Made by a program: the position numbers and the translations under genes
Notes under the pieces: generated by a model
The model's input: only the letters and a program-made list of their open reading frames with translations
Databases searched by the model: none
What the model was told of the DNA's origin: nothing
Part shown: positions 24,294-33,012 of the stretch, piece after piece
How positions within the stretch are numbered: position 1 is the first letter of the stretch
Layout of the letters: each line of letters opens with the position of its first letter
Assembly: GCF_003339815.1 (NCBI RefSeq)
Contig: NZ_PPTT01000004.1
Location: 62,001 to 126,000, forward strand
Length of the DNA stretch: 64,000 nucleotides
Reading direction: 5' to 3'
Source of the DNA: Eggerthella sinensis
GTDB lineage: Bacteria > Actinomycetota > Coriobacteriia > Coriobacteriales > Eggerthellaceae

Positions 24294-27065
24294 ATGGCTC
24301 TATTGGACAAGAGTTTGCGTCGTCGCGATTTCCTGAAAGCTTGCTCGGCTGCTGCGGCTGCAGCTGCCCTTGTCGGAGCGTCGGGATCCGAGGCCAGCGC
24401 GGCCGAAGCATCGGGCAGGGCCGGTCGCGACGCGGTCGCATCCGACTCGCTCATCGTCGAAGAACGCGGGGAGTGGCTTCCCATCCACTGCTGCTCGAAC
24501 TGTAACAGCATGTGCCTGAACATGGGCTACGTGGTGGACGGAACCATCATCCGTCAGAAAACCGATGACGCGCACGAGGACTCCATGACCCATCCTCAGC
24601 AGCGCAGCTGCCTGCGCGGCCACTCCTGGCGCCAAATGGTGTACAACACCGACCGCATCAAGTATCCCATGAAGCGAAAGCATTGGCAGCCCGGCGGCGT
24701 CGACTTCCACGGGGAGCTTCGAGGCAAGGACGAATGGGAGCGTATCAGCTGGGACGAGGCTCTCGATCTGGTGGCAGGCGAGCTCGTGCGCGTATACGAT
24801 GCCTACGGCCCGCGGTCGGTCATCAACAACGCATGGAACTGGGACGCGGGCACGCTGATCCTCAAGGCGATGGGCGGCTGCATCACCAACTCCGAGACGG
24901 AATCGTTCGGCACCTACCCCATGGTTCCCAACCATATCGGGATGTTCTCCTGGGGCGACCATCCCGACATCATGATGGCCAACGACCGCCACGACCTGGA
25001 GAATGCGGACTATATCGTGTTCTACAGCTGCAACCCCTGCTGGGCGCAGACGGGCGGCGCACCCCATTTCTATAACCTGGCCCAGGAAAAGGGCGTGGAG
25101 TTCGTGTACGTCGGCCCTTCGCGCAACGTGACCGCGTCCACGTACAACGCGCGCTGGGTCCCCGTCCGCGTGGGCACCGACACCGCCTTCCTGCTCGCCG
25201 TCATGCACGAGATGGTGCGCCTCGACGAGGAGCGCGGAAGCATCATCGACTGGGATTTCATGAACGAGCGCACGGTGGGCTTCGACATGGACCACATGCC
25301 CGAGGACGCGAAGCTCGAAGAGTGCATGCTCGGCTACCTCATGGGCGAGTACGACGGCGTGGAGAAGACGCCCGAGTGGGCAAGCGAGATGTGCGGCACC
25401 CCGATCGAGGACATCGTCTGGTTCGCCGAGCTGTGCGGCAAGGAGAACAACGTGATGATCCTGCATAACTACGCCGCTTCGCGCACCGCGGGCGCCGAGA
25501 ACCTTCCGCAGGCCCTCATGACCGTCGGTGCGCTCGGCGGGCACATGGGCAAGCCCGGCAACGCCTGCGCGTGCACCTACACATGGGATGCGGGCGATGC
25601 GGGGTACCGCCTCATCGTGACCGACGGCGACTACACCGACCTCAACAACGCCACGCCGAACCCCCTCGACCCCAACGCCAGCATCGAGGGACAGCAATGG
25701 TGGCGCGCCCTCAAGGAGGGGAAGTACCTCTCGACCACCGAAGGCTACTATAGCACCAACAACTCGACGCCCGAGTTCCATAAGGCGCGCGAGATGACCG
25801 TGAACCCCAAGTTCATGTTCGCTCACCAGTCGAACTTCATGCAGTCCCGCCCCAACCTCACCGAGGCCATCGAGGTCATGCGCTCCACCGAGTGCAACGT
25901 GTCCCTCGAAATCCGCTACTCGCTCACCGCCCAGTTCGCCGACATCATCCTCCCCGTGTCGACCCATTGCGAGGGCAACGACGATCCCGAGTGGGGAGAG
26001 CTGAACTGGCCGAGCGTCTTCGGCGACGGCAATGGCCAGAAGCAACGCAAGGACGTCATCCTCGCGCACTACCCGCTGGTCAAGCCGCTGTGGGAAACGC
26101 GCGACGACAAGCACATCTTCCGCGACATCTGCGAGCGGGTGGGCTTGGATGCCGACGAGCTGTACCCGGTGGACAACCGCCAGCAGTTCTTCAACTACTT
26201 CCTCGGCTTCAAGTACCTCGACAAGGACATGGTGACCTGGAAGCCCGTCATCACCTGGACCGAGGCCGACCGGGAGAAGTACGGCGCCGACAACCCCGTG
26301 CAGCAGGGCGAGATAGCCTTCGACGACTTCATCCACCAGGGAAGTTGGACGGTCGCGCGCGACTACGACGATCCCCGCAACTACATCGGGTACCGCGACG
26401 ACATGCTGGCCTACGACGAGAACAACCGCTCGGTGGTGACGCAGACCGCCTGGCCGCGCCCCTCCGGCTCGGGCAAGCTCGAGATCTACTCCCAGAAAAA
26501 GGCGGACTCGATCAACGTCATCGGCATAGCGGACGAGCCGATCAAGCCCTACCCGAACTACTTCGACCCCACCATCGGCTACAAGGACACCTTCAGCGAC
26601 TGGGACGGCAAGGTGAAGGGCGACTACCCCCTTCAGGCGTATACGCCCCATTACATGCGCAGGGCCCACTCCAACTTCGACAACGCGACGTGGAATTCCG
26701 AGGCGTTTCTGAACCCCGTGTTCATGAACGCCGCGGACGCCGCCGATCGAGGCATCGAGGCCGGGGATACCGTCATGTGCTACAACCAGTTCGGCCGCAT
26801 GCTGCGCAAGGCCCAGCCCCTGCAGTCCATCATGCCCGGCTGCGTCGCGATACCCCACGGCGTGCGATCGGTGCTGGATGAATCGGGCGACGAGATAATC
26901 GACCGCGGAGGGTCCGAGCAGATACTGAACGGCCCCATCAGCTCGAACTACTACCAGCACTCCAACACCTACAACAGCATCCTTCTCGAGATAGAGAAAT
27001 ACGACGGCGAGCCCTTGGTCGAGGATTGCGAGCGCGAGCCCTTCCTTGCCGGAGCCGAGTTTTAA
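24294..27065 (+). CDS. Tat-exported molybdopterin oxidoreductase, catalytic subunit (module 3)
   Basis: A 923-residue bis-MGD oxidoreductase. Tat motif RRRDFLKA is at residues 9-16 and an Ala-rich stretch follows. 4Fe-4S ligands are probably C67, C70, C74 and C106. The segments WERISWDEALDLVAGEL, WAQTGGAPHFYNLAQ and MRRAHSNFDNATW mark the cofactor domains. It is closely similar in layout to module 2. Catechol dehydroxylases of Eggerthella and Gordonibacter belong to the same broad group, so an aromatic substrate is possible, but that is inference. The start is ATG 24294; GGAGAAGGGGG lies upstream. It begins a four-gene operon transcribed divergently from a LysR gene. Confidence 0.9.
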   Translation: MALLDKSLRRRDFLKACSAAAAAAALVGASGSEASAAEASGRAGRDAVASDSLIVEERGEWLPIHCCSNCNSMCLNMGYVVDGTIIRQKTDDAHEDSMTHPQQRSCLRGHSWRQMVYNTDRIKYPMKRKHWQPGGVDFHGELRGKDEWERISWDEALDLVAGELVRVYDAYGPRSVINNAWNWDAGTLILKAMGGCITNSETESFGTYPMVPNHIGMFSWGDHPDIMMANDRHDLENADYIVFYSCNPCWAQTGGAPHFYNLAQEKGVEFVYVGPSRNVTASTYNARWVPVRVGTDTAFLLAVMHEMVRLDEERGSIIDWDFMNERTVGFDMDHMPEDAKLEECMLGYLMGEYDGVEKTPEWASEMCGTPIEDIVWFAELCGKENNVMILHNYAASRTAGAENLPQALMTVGALGGHMGKPGNACACTYTWDAGDAGYRLIVTDGDYTDLNNATPNPLDPNASIEGQQWWRALKEGKYLSTTEGYYSTNNSTPEFHKAREMTVNPKFMFAHQSNFMQSRPNLTEAIEVMRSTECNVSLEIRYSLTAQFADIILPVSTHCEGNDDPEWGELNWPSVFGDGNGQKQRKDVILAHYPLVKPLWETRDDKHIFRDICERVGLDADELYPVDNRQQFFNYFLGFKYLDKDMVTWKPVITWTEADREKYGADNPVQQGEIAFDDFIHQGSWTVARDYDDPRNYIGYRDDMLAYDENNRSVVTQTAWPRPSGSGKLEIYSQKKADSINVIGIADEPIKPYPNYFDPTIGYKDTFSDWDGKVKGDYPLQAYTPHYMRRAHSNFDNATWNSEAFLNPVFMNAADAADRGIEAGDTVMCYNQFGRMLRKAQPLQSIMPGCVAIPHGVRSVLDESGDEIIDRGGSEQILNGPISSNYYQHSNTYNSILLEIEKYDGEPLVEDCEREPFLAGAEF

Positions 27066-27077
27066 GGGGGAACGAAC

Positions 27078-27656
27078 ATGAGCTACGGATTCTACTTCGA
27101 TATGAGCCGCTGCATCGGCTGCCGCACCTGTCAGGTGGCCTGCAAAGACCGGCACGATCTGCAAACGGTGGGACCCAGGACGAGGCGGGTGGCCAGCTAC
27201 GAGAGCGGTGTGTTCCCCAACCCCAGCATCTACCATGTGGCCGTTTCGTGCAACCACTGCGAAGACCCCGCATGCGTGAAGAGCTGCCCTACCACCTCCA
27301 TGCACAAAACCGACGACGGGCTGGTGGTTCACGACGACAGCTTGTGCGTCCAGTGCCGCTACTGCATGATGGCATGCCCGTACGGCGCCCCCCAGTGGGA
27401 CGAGGCGACTTCCATGATCGTGAAATGCGACTCGTGCATGGACCTTCGCGAAGCGGGCAAGAACCCCGTATGCGTCGATGCCTGCCTCACGCGCGCGCTC
27501 GATTTCGGGGATATCGACGAGCTGAGGGAGAAGTACGGGAGCGGCTTGGTGAGCGAGATCCCGGCCATCGGACCCGCGGACCTCACCCATCCGAACCTCC
27601 TTCTGCGCGTCACCGAGGGCGTCGACGACGAGACGTTCAACGAGGTAGCGCTATGA
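27078..27656 (+). CDS. DmsB-like 4Fe-4S electron-transfer subunit (module 3)
   Basis: A 192-residue ferredoxin subunit with four cysteine groups: CIGCRTCQVACKDRHD, CNHCEDPACVKSCPTTSM, CVQCRYCMMACPYGAP and CDSCMDLREAGKNPVCVDAC. It should bridge the anchor at 28539 and the oxidoreductase encoded 12 bases upstream. RBS AAGGGGG precedes the ATG. The sequence DFGDIDELREKYGSGLVSE is shared with the module 2 subunit. Confidence 0.9.
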   Translation: MSYGFYFDMSRCIGCRTCQVACKDRHDLQTVGPRTRRVASYESGVFPNPSIYHVAVSCNHCEDPACVKSCPTTSMHKTDDGLVVHDDSLCVQCRYCMMACPYGAPQWDEATSMIVKCDSCMDLREAGKNPVCVDACLTRALDFGDIDELREKYGSGLVSEIPAIGPADLTHPNLLLRVTEGVDDETFNEVAL

Positions 27657-28528
27657 CCGCGGCAGCGAAATCGCCGGAAACGCCGCCGGTCGATTCGAAC
27701 AGGCCCGCAAGCGCCGGGGACGTGCTCTCTCTGGAGGCTCTGCTGGTCGCCCGCGCCTACCTCTACACCATGTTCCACAAGCTTGCGGGGGGCGAGCCCA
27801 CGGCGGAGCTGGTAGATCTGCTGCTTGGCGATACCATGCACGATTCGCTCGACGAGTACGCCGACGACGTCGAGGCCCTGGCAAGCTACCGGGAATTTCT
27901 CGACGCCTTGCGCGAAGCGGATCGAGACGAGCTCGTCGAGGCTATGCGAGACGAGTTCTCCCGCTGCTACATCGGCCCTGCCTCCTTGCCCGCAGTGCCG
28001 TTGGCCTCGCCCAACATTACCAAAGACCCGTCGGCGGTGCAGAAGCGGACGCTCGAAGTGCGCAGGTGCTACCGCGAGCACGGCCTGGAGCCCAAGCGGC
28101 TGCAGCGCGTGCCCGACGACCATCTGTCGCTCATATGCGCCTTCTGCGCGCATCTGGCCAGGCGTGCGCTTGCGGCCTTTGACGCCGGAGACGGGCCAGC
28201 GCTGGCGCTTGCGCTTCGCGACCAGAAGGGCGTCGTCGACGAGCACCTGAATTCGTGGATGCCGGATTACGCCAAGGCTCTGAGGCGATCGCGCACCGCG
28301 ATCGCCTACCCCCAGACGGCCGAGGCGCTGGCGATGTTCGCTCGTGCCGACGGTTCGCTTTTAGGCGAGGCGGCCTTCTGGCTCGAAGCCAACCCCGGCG
28401 CTCTCGAGCTGACTGTCGAATCGGAAGGCGATACCCCCTTGAAGCCCGTCCGCGAGGCGCTTCATCGGCTCGAGGCAGTGCGGCTCTTCGCACTGGATGA
28501 AAACGAACTCGTTCCCGCTCACGGCTAA
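27653..28528 (+). CDS. TorD-family chaperone (module 3)
   Basis: A 291-residue chaperone, longer than its module 1 and 2 counterparts because of extensions at both ends (Pro/Ser-rich N-terminus and about 50 extra C-terminal residues). The TorD core shows LVARAYLYTMFHKLAGG, FSRCYIGPASLPAVPLASPN, LQRVPDDHLSLICAFCAHL and VVDEHLNSWMPDYAKAL. Its ATG overlaps the stop of the ferredoxin subunit gene (ATGA), so translation is coupled. The role is maturation and Tat proofreading of the module 3 oxidoreductase. Confidence 0.85.
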   Translation: MTAAAKSPETPPVDSNRPASAGDVLSLEALLVARAYLYTMFHKLAGGEPTAELVDLLLGDTMHDSLDEYADDVEALASYREFLDALREADRDELVEAMRDEFSRCYIGPASLPAVPLASPNITKDPSAVQKRTLEVRRCYREHGLEPKRLQRVPDDHLSLICAFCAHLARRALAAFDAGDGPALALALRDQKGVVDEHLNSWMPDYAKALRRSRTAIAYPQTAEALAMFARADGSLLGEAAFWLEANPGALELTVESEGDTPLKPVREALHRLEAVRLFALDENELVPAHG

Positions 28529-28538
28529 GGAGGCCACT

Positions 28539-29303
28539 ATGATTTCAGAATTTCCCCTTTGGGTTTTCACCACGCTCACCGGCGTTGCGGCAGGCTCTTA
28601 CGTGATCGCAGCGTTGTTTCCGTCCGAGGAGGAAGAGAAGCGCCCGTGGCTCCTTCCCCTGGTTTCCCTTGCCCTGATCGCCGTCGGTTCTTTTGGCGCC
28701 TTGGGGCACCTTGGGCGCCCCGAGCTTGTGCTGGGCGTCTTCAACAACCCTGCGGCCTCGCTGACGCTCGAGGGCATCTGCGCCGGGCTTATGGGGCTCG
28801 TCGCCGCCGTTGACTTGGCGACGGCCCTTGCAAAGAAGCGAACCTTGCGAGCGGTGCGCATCGTTGGGCTCGCCGCCGGCTGCCTGCTCATCGCCGTCGA
28901 GTCTTACGCCTACCTTGAAGTGTTCGGCATCCCTGCGTGGACGGGCGCGTCCACGGTGGCCCTCTTCGTCTTGAGCGACGTGTCGGCAGGCGCTTGCACA
29001 TGGGCCTTTGTGTCGGGTCGACGGTTCAAGGGGCCGTTTGGCATCGTCGCTCTCGCGCTTCTCGCCCTTGCCGCCATTGCGACGATTTGGAAGTGCCTCG
29101 ACTATGCCGCTTTGGGCGCCGCCGGCCAAGAATTACTGGTTGCAGGTGCGGTCGTCACGGTCGCGGCTGCCGTCGCTGCTGGGATGGGCATCGCGGGAAA
29201 ACCCAAGCTTTCGGTCCGCCTCGTGGCCTCCGCCGTGCTTGTGCTTGGAGTTGCGGGGATGATGATCGCGCGCTACGGATTCTACATGGCAAGCATCCTC
29301 TAG
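28539..29303 (+). CDS. DmsC-type membrane anchor (module 3)
   Basis: A 254-residue membrane protein with eight hydrophobic helices, shorter than the module 1 anchor but with the same FGALGHLGRPELVLGVFNNPAAS signature (given here over its conserved part). It would oxidise menaquinol and reduce the 4Fe-4S subunit. Start ATG 28539 follows AAGGAGG by five bases. It ends module 3; no terminator hairpin is clear in the 44 bases before the convergent LysR gene. Module 2 lacks such a gene, so this anchor could serve both. Confidence 0.82.
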   Translation: MISEFPLWVFTTLTGVAAGSYVIAALFPSEEEEKRPWLLPLVSLALIAVGSFGALGHLGRPELVLGVFNNPAASLTLEGICAGLMGLVAAVDLATALAKKRTLRAVRIVGLAAGCLLIAVESYAYLEVFGIPAWTGASTVALFVLSDVSAGACTWAFVSGRRFKGPFGIVALALLALAAIATIWKCLDYAALGAAGQELLVAGAVVTVAAAVAAGMGIAGKPKLSVRLVASAVLVLGVAGMMIARYGFYMASIL

Positions 29304-29347
29304 CCGCGCCTCCCGTCTGCCTGTCGCCTGCGACGCTGCCTGCGCTG

Positions 29348-30232
29348 CTACCCGCGCACCTCCTGCCGCAGGCGCTCGAGGAGCAGCTTGGCGGCGGGGG
29401 AGAGCTCGCGGTAGCGCTTCGCGGCGATGCACGCGTCGAGCGTGAGCGCGGGCTCGAGCGGGCGGAAGGCCAGGTTGCGCGCGCCATCGGTGGCCGCCAG
29501 CCCGTCGATGCAGAACGCGTAGCCCAGCCCTCGCTCCACGAGAAACGTCGCGTTCGTCAACAGGTTGTACGTGGCCACCACATCGAGCGCTTCGAAGTCC
29601 ACGCCGAACCAATCGAGGCGCTGATGGCCGCTGTAGGGTTGGCGGGAGACGATGAGCGGCACGCGCTGCAGGTCGTCGAGCGTGACCGCCTCCTGCTCGG
29701 CCAGCGGGCAATCGCGGGGCATGAGCAGGCCGTACGTGTCGTGCATGCCCAGGTCGAGGTAGTCGTACTTCTCCTGGTGCAGCGGTCCCAGCAGCAGGCC
29801 GAAGTCGAGCAGCCCCTTGTCGAGCCGTTCCATCACGGTGTCGGCGTCGCCGCTGTACAAGTGCAGGCGCATCCCCGGATGCTCCTCGCGCAGGCGGGCG
29901 AACACATCCACGACGAACGTCATGACGCGCGTCTCGCCGCACCCCAGGTACACCTCGCCGCCGAGCGTCTCCTCCTCGTCGCGAAACGCCGCTTCGGTCT
30001 GCTCCATGAGGTCGATCATCTCCTGCGCGCGATTGCGCAGGTAGGTGCCCTCGTCGGTGAGCGTGACCTTCTTCTTGCCGCGCACGAGCAGCTGCGTGCC
30101 CAGCTGCCGCTCGAGGTCCATCATCTGCTTCGACAGCGTGGGCTGCGTGACGTGCAGGGTCTCGGCGGCGCGCGTGATGCTCTGCTCGCGCGCGATGGCC
30201 AGGAAGTAGTGCAGCAGGCGCGTCTCGATCAT
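29348..30232 (-). CDS. LysR-family regulator of the carbonyl/redox locus
   Basis: A 294-residue LysR regulator with a typical N-terminal HTH (AAETLHVTQPTLSKQMMDLE) and effector domain. ATG 30230-30232 is chosen because AAGGAG lies seven bases upstream; the ATG at 30250 has no such site. It is divergent from the cyclophilin-like/aldo-keto reductase/alcohol dehydrogenase genes. The shared promoter region carries a TATGTT-TG-AACATA palindrome and a motif repeated in front of the AEC transporter gene, so one regulator may control both arms. An aldehyde or quinone effector is plausible by context only. Confidence 0.9.
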   Translation of the reverse strand: MIETRLLHYFLAIAREQSITRAAETLHVTQPTLSKQMMDLERQLGTQLLVRGKKKVTLTDEGTYLRNRAQEMIDLMEQTEAAFRDEEETLGGEVYLGCGETRVMTFVVDVFARLREEHPGMRLHLYSGDADTVMERLDKGLLDFGLLLGPLHQEKYDYLDLGMHDTYGLLMPRDCPLAEQEAVTLDDLQRVPLIVSRQPYSGHQRLDWFGVDFEALDVVATYNLLTNATFLVERGLGYAFCIDGLAATDGARNLAFRPLEPALTLDACIAAKRYRELSPAAKLLLERLRQEVRG

Positions 30233-30260
30233 CGTCGGTCTCCTTAGCATTCCTCGTGTC

Positions 30261-30293
30261 TATGTTTGAACATACTACATAGGTATTGGCTAT
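30261..30293. promoter_or_regulatory. Palindrome plus shared motif, control region of the carbonyl/redox locus
   Basis: TATGTT-TG-AACATA (30261-30274) is an exact palindrome. Overlapping it is CAT-N9-GTATTGGCTAT (30271-30293), which recurs with identical spacing on the minus strand at 35278-35256 upstream of the AEC transporter gene. This suggests a common activator or promoter element. Confidence 0.6.
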
Positions 30294-30336
30294 TTGCAAG
30301 CGGCGATCGTACCATGGGTCGCAGGAGGTGATCGAC

Positions 30337-30768
30337 ATGATGCGATTGATGAAGAAGCTGTCGGCGGTTCTCGCCGCCGTGGCGCTGGCGTGCTGCCTGG
30401 CGGCGTGCGCACATGCGCAAGCGCGCACCATCCAGGTGAGCGCGAACGACGCCACCGTCGTCTTCGAGCTCAACGACTCCGCCGCCGCGAGCGCGCTGCT
30501 CGACCAGCTGCCGCTCACCGTCGAGGTCGAGGACTTCGGCACGAACGAGAAGATATGCTACCCGCCCCATCCGCTCGACGTGTCCGACGCCCCGCACGCG
30601 CAGGGCGGCGCGGGCACGCTCGCATACTACGAGCCGTGGGGCGACGTGGTGCTGTTCTACGGCGCGTACGCGCCGAACGACGATCTGTACGAAGTGGGGC
30701 AGGCGACGTCCGGCGCGGACGGCATCGAAGCCCTCGCAGGGACGATAACGATCGCGGCCGCCGCGTGA
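30337..30768 (+). CDS. Lipoprotein with cyclophilin-like fold
   Basis: A 143-residue protein. A lipoprotein signal (MMRLMKKLSAVLAA..., lipobox LAAC at about residue 24) is followed by a small beta-barrel domain. The order of motifs (FELNDSAAASALLDQLPLTVEVEDFGTNEKICYPP, in part; then GTLAYYEPWGDVVLFYG) matches the cyclophilin_like proteins found beside flavodoxin and aldo/keto reductase genes in many gut bacteria. Whether it has prolyl isomerase activity is doubtful; its role is unknown. Start ATG 30337 has AGGAGGTG six bases upstream. It opens a three-gene plus-strand operon. Confidence 0.75.
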   Translation: MMRLMKKLSAVLAAVALACCLAACAHAQARTIQVSANDATVVFELNDSAAASALLDQLPLTVEVEDFGTNEKICYPPHPLDVSDAPHAQGGAGTLAYYEPWGDVVLFYGAYAPNDDLYEVGQATSGADGIEALAGTITIAAAA

Positions 30769-30798
30769 GCGGACGAGCTGCAGGCAAGGAGCGAACCC

Positions 30799-31650
30799 GT
30801 GGAAACCGTCAAGCTCAACAACGGCGTGGACATGCCGCAGACCGGATTCGGCGTCTTCCAAGTCACCGACCAGGAACAATGCGAGCGTGCCGTGCTCGAC
30901 GCGCTCGAGGTGGGCTACCGCCTCATCGATACGGCGGCCTGCTACGGCAACGAGCGGGCGGTGGGCGCCGCGCTGGCGAAGAGCGGCGTGCCGCGCGAGG
31001 ACGCGTTCATCGCGTCGAAGGTGTGGATACAGGATGCGGGCTACGAGCGCACGCGCGCCTCGTTCGAGAAGACGCTCGCGAACCTGGGCACCGGCTACCT
31101 CGACCTCTATCTCGTCCACATGCCCTACGGCGACTACCACGGTAGCTGGCGCGCCATGGAGGAGCTCGTGCGCAAGGGCCGCGTGCGCGCCATCGGCGTG
31201 TGCAACTTCCTGCCCGACCGCCTGGCCGACCTCGTGCTCTCGCACGATATCGCGCCCGCCGTCAACCAGATCGAGCTGCACCCGTTCTGCCAGCAGCGCG
31301 CCTTGCGCGAGCTCATGGATCGCTCCGACATCAAGGCCATGGCCTGGGCGCCGTTCGCCGAGGGTCGCGACGGCATCTTCGGAAACGACACGCTGGCCGC
31401 CATCGGCGCGCCCTACGGCAAGACGCCTGCCCAGGTGATCCTGCGGTGGCTGCGGCAGGAGGGCATCGTGGCCATCCCGAAGTCGGTGCACCGGGAGCGC
31501 ATCGAGCAGAACTTCGCCCTCGACGATTTCGCGCTGTCGCCGGACGACGTGGAGCGCATCCGCGCCCTCGACCGGGCGAGGAGCCTCATCCTCGACGTCG
31601 GCGCCCTCGACGAAGTCCACCGCCTCCACAGCATCCGCTTCGACCAGTAG
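30799..31650 (+). CDS. Aldo/keto reductase (DkgA-like)
   Basis: A 283-residue cytoplasmic NADPH-dependent reductase of the 2,5-diketo-gluconate reductase type. The catalytic tetrad appears in RLIDTAACYGNE (Asp, Tyr), IASKVWIQ (Lys) and LVHMPYGDYHG (His). The start is GTG 30799 behind AAGGAG with seven bases spacing. The next gene is an iron alcohol dehydrogenase; the pairing recalls the E. coli yqhD-dkgA aldehyde-detoxification locus, although here the regulator is LysR-type. It probably reduces small aldehydes or ketones. Confidence 0.88.
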   Translation: METVKLNNGVDMPQTGFGVFQVTDQEQCERAVLDALEVGYRLIDTAACYGNERAVGAALAKSGVPREDAFIASKVWIQDAGYERTRASFEKTLANLGTGYLDLYLVHMPYGDYHGSWRAMEELVRKGRVRAIGVCNFLPDRLADLVLSHDIAPAVNQIELHPFCQQRALRELMDRSDIKAMAWAPFAEGRDGIFGNDTLAAIGAPYGKTPAQVILRWLRQEGIVAIPKSVHRERIEQNFALDDFALSPDDVERIRALDRARSLILDVGALDEVHRLHSIRFDQ

Positions 31651-31691
31651 CACTCGCGTCCGCTTCATACCCAACCTGAACAGGAGAACCC

Positions 31692-32858
31692 ATGCTTGGA
31701 ACCTTCGATTACGTCAATCCTACTCGCCTGCACTTCGGCCCTGAGGCGCTCGACGCCCTGCGCGACGAGCTCCCGCGCTACGGCGCCACGGTGCAGCTTG
31801 CCTACGGCGGCGGCTCCATCAAGAAGACGGGGCTGTACGACCAGGTGACGGCGCTGCTGGACGAATGCGGCAAGACCGTCGTGGAGGATGCGGGGGTCAT
31901 GCCGAACCCCACGGTTGAGAAGCTGTACGAGGGCGTGCGCCTCGCCCGCGAGAACGACGTGGATCTTATCCTGGCCGTCGGCGGCGGCTCGGTGGTGGAC
32001 TACGCCAAGGCCGTGTCCGTGTCGGTGCACTGCGACGAGGACCCCTGGGAGCGCTACTACCTGCGCATGGAGGACGTGGCGTGCGACGTCGTGCCTGTGG
32101 GCTGCGTGCTCACCATGGCGGGCACCGGCAGCGAGATGAACGGCGGCGCCGTCATCACGAACCATGCGCAGCAGCTTAAAATCGGCCACGTGTTCGGCGA
32201 GAACGTGTTTCCGCGCTTCGCCATCCTGAACCCTGCGCTCACGTTCACCGTGCCGCGCTACCAGATGGCGGCCGGCATCTTCGACGTCATGTCGCACCTC
32301 ATGGAACAGTACTTCTCCGGAGCCGACGACAACGTGTCGGACTACCTCATGGAGGGCCTCATGCGCTCGCTCGTGCACGCTTCGCGCATCGCCGTGGTTC
32401 ATCCGACCGACTACGAGGCGCGCAGCAACATCATGTGGACGGCCACGTGGGCGCTCAACACGCTCGTGGCGAAGGGCAAGACCACCGATTGGACGGTGCA
32501 CATGATCGGCCAGGCCGTGGGCGCCTACACCGACGCCACGCACGGCATGACGCTGTCGGCCGTCTCTCCTGCCTACTACCGCCTCGTCATGCCGTACGGC
32601 CTGGCGAAGTTCGCGCGGTTCGCCCGCACGGTATGGGACGTGGACGGCGCGGGCCGCACCGAGCAGGACGTGGCCGCCGCCGGCATCGACGCGCTCGAGG
32701 CGTGGGCGCGCGACATCGGCTGCGTCATGCGCCTCTCCGAGCTCGGCGTGACCGAGGGCATGCTCGACGGCATCGTGGAGGCCACCTTCCCCATGGAGGG
32801 CGGCTACCACCCGCTCACGAAGACGGAGACCAAACGCGTTCTGACGGAAAGCCTGTAG
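31692..32858 (+). CDS. Iron-containing alcohol dehydrogenase (YqhD/BdhA-like)
   Basis: A 388-residue group III alcohol dehydrogenase. The cofactor-binding AYGGGSIKKTG and GGGSVVDYAKAV are intact; metal-ligand segments FDVMSHLMEQYFSG and THGMTLSAVSPAYYR are visible. YqhD/BdhA-type enzymes reduce aldehydes with NADPH. RBS CAGGAG precedes ATG 31692. A strong terminator follows 6 bases after the stop. It is part of the carbonyl/redox locus with the aldo/keto reductase 41 bases upstream. Confidence 0.9.
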   Translation: MLGTFDYVNPTRLHFGPEALDALRDELPRYGATVQLAYGGGSIKKTGLYDQVTALLDECGKTVVEDAGVMPNPTVEKLYEGVRLARENDVDLILAVGGGSVVDYAKAVSVSVHCDEDPWERYYLRMEDVACDVVPVGCVLTMAGTGSEMNGGAVITNHAQQLKIGHVFGENVFPRFAILNPALTFTVPRYQMAAGIFDVMSHLMEQYFSGADDNVSDYLMEGLMRSLVHASRIAVVHPTDYEARSNIMWTATWALNTLVAKGKTTDWTVHMIGQAVGAYTDATHGMTLSAVSPAYYRLVMPYGLAKFARFARTVWDVDGAGRTEQDVAAAGIDALEAWARDIGCVMRLSELGVTEGMLDGIVEATFPMEGGYHPLTKTETKRVLTESL

Positions 32859-32864
32859 GACGAA

Positions 32865-32895
32865 AACGGCCCCTCGGTGTTCCGAGGGGCCGTTT
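32865..32895 (+). terminator. Intrinsic terminator, probably bidirectional
   Basis: A perfect 13-base stem (32865-32877 and 32882-32894) with a TGTT loop, followed by TTT on the plus strand and flanked by AAAA on the other side. It ends the alcohol dehydrogenase operon and may also stop the convergent flavodoxin transcript. Confidence 0.8.
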
Positions 32896-32904
32896 GCCGT
32901 TGCG

Positions 32905-33000
32905 CTAGCGCGTTGCCGCAGGCTTGAGCGGCCCGTAGAAGTACGAGGCCGTCGCACCTCCGTCCACGAGGAAGTCGGATCCTGTGATCCCCGAGGCGGT
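32905..33000 (-). pseudogene. C-terminal remnant of a short-chain dehydrogenase/reductase
   Basis: The minus-strand frame reads TASGITGSDFLVDGGATASYF and continues YGPLKPAATR before a TAG at 32905-32907. This is the standard C-terminal end of short-chain dehydrogenases (xITGxxxxVDGGxTA). The rest of the gene is missing: the flavodoxin stop lies at 33013. It is a deletion scar showing that another reductase once belonged to this locus. Confidence 0.8.
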
Positions 33001-33012
33001 CGGAGCAGGGCG

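Noticed and set aside
7893-27065. Selenocysteine (in-frame TGA) in the molybdoenzymes
   Set aside because: All three catalytic frames are open without internal TGA, and no selenocysteine-type site is needed.
24300-27590. Minus-strand open frame of more than 1000 codons opposite module 3
   Set aside because: It is the mirror of high-GC codon use in the oxidoreductase gene; no domain, signal or ribosome site, while the plus strand encodes a complete known family.
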